A DNA stretch of 6,931 nucleotides, taken from positions 1 through 6,931 of the forward strand of contig JACCYD010001269.1 of the NCBI GenBank assembly GCA_013696695.1, in the 5' to 3' direction. The DNA is from Deltaproteobacteria bacterium. GTDB taxonomy: Bacteria > Myxococcota_A > Polyangia > Haliangiales > Haliangiaceae. Under the pieces are notes generated by a model that worked only from the letters and a program-made list of their open reading frames with translations, was not told the DNA's origin and did no database searches. The translations under genes and the position numbers were made by a program. Shown here one piece after another: positions 5,707 to 6,931 of the stretch. Numbering within the stretch: position 1 is the stretch's first letter; every line of letters starts with the position of its first letter.

Positions 5707-5943
5707 ATGGAGAACACGTTCGGAAAGCCCGTCGAGGTCGAGGTTCGCGACAGCCTCGAGAAGGCGATGAAGATCCTCAAGCAGAAGATGTCCAAGGAAG
5801 GCATCCTGCAAGAGCTCAAGCGTCGCCGGTTCTACGAGAAGCCCAGCGTCAAGAAGAAGCGCAAGACGCGTGAGGCGCGCAAGCGGCTTCGTCGCGAGAT
5901 GAAGCGCCGCGTGACGCCGCAGACCGAACGTCCGGCTCGCTGA
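5707..5943 (+). CDS. rpsU: 30S ribosomal protein bS21 (78 aa)
   Basis: This is small-subunit ribosomal protein bS21, which sits on the platform near the 3' end of 16S rRNA and aids initiation. The family signature is clear: VRDSLEKAMKILKQKMSKEG (13-32) followed by ILQELKRRRFYEKPSVKKKR (33-52), then a strongly basic Arg/Lys tail to residue 78. It is slightly longer than the usual 57-70 aa because of the tail and a variable N-terminus (MENTFGKP). The ATG at 5707 is the only usable start, since an in-frame TGA lies at 5668-5670. There is no SD; instead the bases before the start read CCTCCCCC, which contains the anti-SD core itself. prmA follows after 11 nt. The assignment is secure; the translation-initiation mode is not. 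Confidence 0.95.
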   Translation: MENTFGKPVEVEVRDSLEKAMKILKQKMSKEGILQELKRRRFYEKPSVKKKRKTREARKRLRREMKRRVTPQTERPAR

Positions 5944-5954
5944 TCGACCGGCGG

Positions 5955-6839
5955 GTGTCTGTCTGGGTCGAGGTGATCGTTCCGGTCGGTGCTGCAGATG
6001 TCGATGACATCGCGGCGCTGATGGTCGAGGAGATCGCTGCTGCGGCTGCGGGGACCGAGCAGCGTGGAGACGAGGTCGTGTTCTGGGTCGCGCGTGAAGA
6101 CGCCGCGGCCGCGCTCGCGACCACACGCGATGTGGTGACGCGCTGGCAAGCCAATGGCGCCGCCGTCGATCCCGCGCGCGTCAAGCTCGCCGATGCGGTG
6201 CCCGAGGCCGAGTGGCGCGATGCCTGGAAGAAGTATTTCCACGTCACGCGGCTGACGCGGCAGTTCGTCGTCGTCCCGAGCTGGGAGACCCATACCCATC
6301 GGCCCGACGATGTCGTGATCGATCTCGATCCGGGGATGGCGTTCGGCACCGGCACGCACGCCAGCACGCGGCTGGTGATCGAGGAGCTGCAGGATCTCGC
6401 GGACCGCGACATCTCGCCGAACCGGGTGCTCGACGTCGGCTGTGGCTCGGGGATTCTCTCGATTGCCGCTGTGAAGCGATGGCCGTCCGCGACCTGCGTC
6501 GCCCTCGATAACGATCCACTCGCGATCGACGCGACGGTCGACAACGCGTCGATCAACCGCGTCGCCGATCGCATCCACGCGACGGTCGCGCCGCTGCGAG
6601 AGCTCGGCGACGAGAAGTTCCCGCTCGTGCTCGCCAACATCCAGGCGCACGTGCTGCGCGAGCTGATGACCGAGCTGATCGAGCACGTGTCGTCGTACGG
6701 GACGCTGGTTTTGTCGGGGTTGCTGACGCCGCAGGCCGAGCCGCTCGCGAAGGAGTTCGTCGCCGCCGGGATGCGCCTGCTCAAGATCCGACCCAGCTCC
6801 GACGATCCGCAATGGTCGTCGGTGACGCTGGCGAGATGA
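5955..6839 (+). CDS. prmA: ribosomal protein L11 methyltransferase PrmA (294 aa)
   Basis: PrmA is the SAM-dependent enzyme that methylates lysines and the N-terminal amino group of ribosomal protein uL11 in the cytoplasm. An N-terminal substrate-recognition domain (about 1-75) is followed by the linker motif EWRDAWKKYF (86-95) and VVPSWE (106-111). The family-specific DPGMAFGTGTHAST is at 125-138. The SAM motif VLDVGCGSGILSIA (158-171), acidic loop ALDNDP (183-188) and LANIQAHVL (226-234) complete the Rossmann-like fold. The length matches E. coli PrmA (about 293 aa). The GTG at 5955 is the only sensible start; it has a weak GGCGG and probably relies on ribosomes from rpsU, 11 nt upstream. 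Its stop overlaps the rsmE ATG by 4 bp. All key motifs are intact. Confidence 0.95.
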   Translation: MSVWVEVIVPVGAADVDDIAALMVEEIAAAAAGTEQRGDEVVFWVAREDAAAALATTRDVVTRWQANGAAVDPARVKLADAVPEAEWRDAWKKYFHVTRLTRQFVVVPSWETHTHRPDDVVIDLDPGMAFGTGTHASTRLVIEELQDLADRDISPNRVLDVGCGSGILSIAAVKRWPSATCVALDNDPLAIDATVDNASINRVADRIHATVAPLRELGDEKFPLVLANIQAHVLRELMTELIEHVSSYGTLVLSGLLTPQAEPLAKEFVAAGMRLLKIRPSSDDPQWSSVTLAR

Positions 6840-6931
6840 GGATCTTCGTCTCGCCGGAGACGCTCGCTGCCGGCGAGATCCAGATCACCGGCGACGAACA
6901 TCACTACCTCGGGCGCGTGCGACGAGCGCGA
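6836..6931 (+). CDS. rsmE: 16S rRNA m3U1498 methyltransferase RsmE, N-terminal part (cut by window end)
   Basis: The ATG at 6836 overlaps the prmA stop (ATGA), and 32 codons remain in frame to the window edge. The start MRIFVSPETL and the segment GDEHHYLGRVRRAR (19-32) match the N-terminal PUA-like domain of RsmE, in which a paired His motif precedes V-x-R-x-R. RsmE methylates N3 of U1498 in 16S rRNA. prmA-rsmE adjacency is common in bacteria and supports the call. The SPOUT catalytic domain lies beyond the window. Confidence 0.85.
   Translation, partial: MRIFVSPETLAAGEIQITGDEHHYLGRVRRAR

Noticed and set aside
5832..6904. Two long minus-strand open frames opposite prmA
   Set aside because: They are shadows of prmA, which has every SAM and PrmA-specific motif on the plus strand.
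1..6931. CRISPR arrays, tRNA or rRNA genes, defence-system or phage genes
   Set aside because: No regularly spaced repeats with unique spacers, no cloverleaf-like segment and no recognisable defence or phage protein were seen on either strand.

Overview
The window looks like GC-rich chromosomal DNA from a Gram-negative bacterium of the Myxococcota/'deltaproteobacterial' type. This rests on codon usage saturated with G/C at third positions, a lipobox lipoprotein, secreted M16 peptidases with a fused C-terminal domain, and an rpsU-prmA-rsmE cluster. It is an inference from gene content and style; no 16S or marker phylogeny can be run here.

Region 1 (1-164) is a short non-genic junction. It holds two 23-nt near-identical direct repeats (29-51, 54-76) that resemble the iterated terminal sites of an insertion sequence. 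Next comes a 12-bp quasi-periodic GATC-containing stretch (101-149), whose + strand reads as a His/Asp-rich peptide tail ending in a stop at 150-152.

Region 2 (165-5190, minus strand) is a compact three-gene envelope operon, transcribed right to left. A secreted, catalytically intact M16B zinc peptidase comes first (5190-3706). A lipoprotein M16 pseudoprotease fused to a LolA-like C-terminal domain follows (3709-1457). Last is a membrane protein with an Lnb/DUF4105 periplasmic domain (1460-165). Both junctions are 4-bp stop/start overlaps (ATGA and GTGA), so the three products are probably translationally coupled and made in linked amounts. The M16 pair resembles known bacterial heterodimers in which one subunit carries the zinc site and the other helps bind substrate. 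The third gene belongs to the family of the Bacteroides lipoprotein N-acyltransferase, which raises the possibility of a lipoprotein or outer-membrane maturation or quality-control cassette.

Region 3 (5191-5410) is a roughly 220-bp divergent intergenic region with a good RBS on each side, two small dyads and one weak promoter candidate.

Region 4 (5411-6931, plus strand) is a translation-related operon. It runs from a 76-aa conserved-looking protein of unknown function, through a leader with two mutually exclusive 7-bp stems, to rpsU (bS21), prmA (L11 methyltransferase) and the first 32 codons of rsmE (16S rRNA m3U1498 methyltransferase), which the window edge cuts. prmA follows rpsU by 11 nt and rsmE overlaps prmA by 4 bp, so these three are almost certainly co-transcribed.
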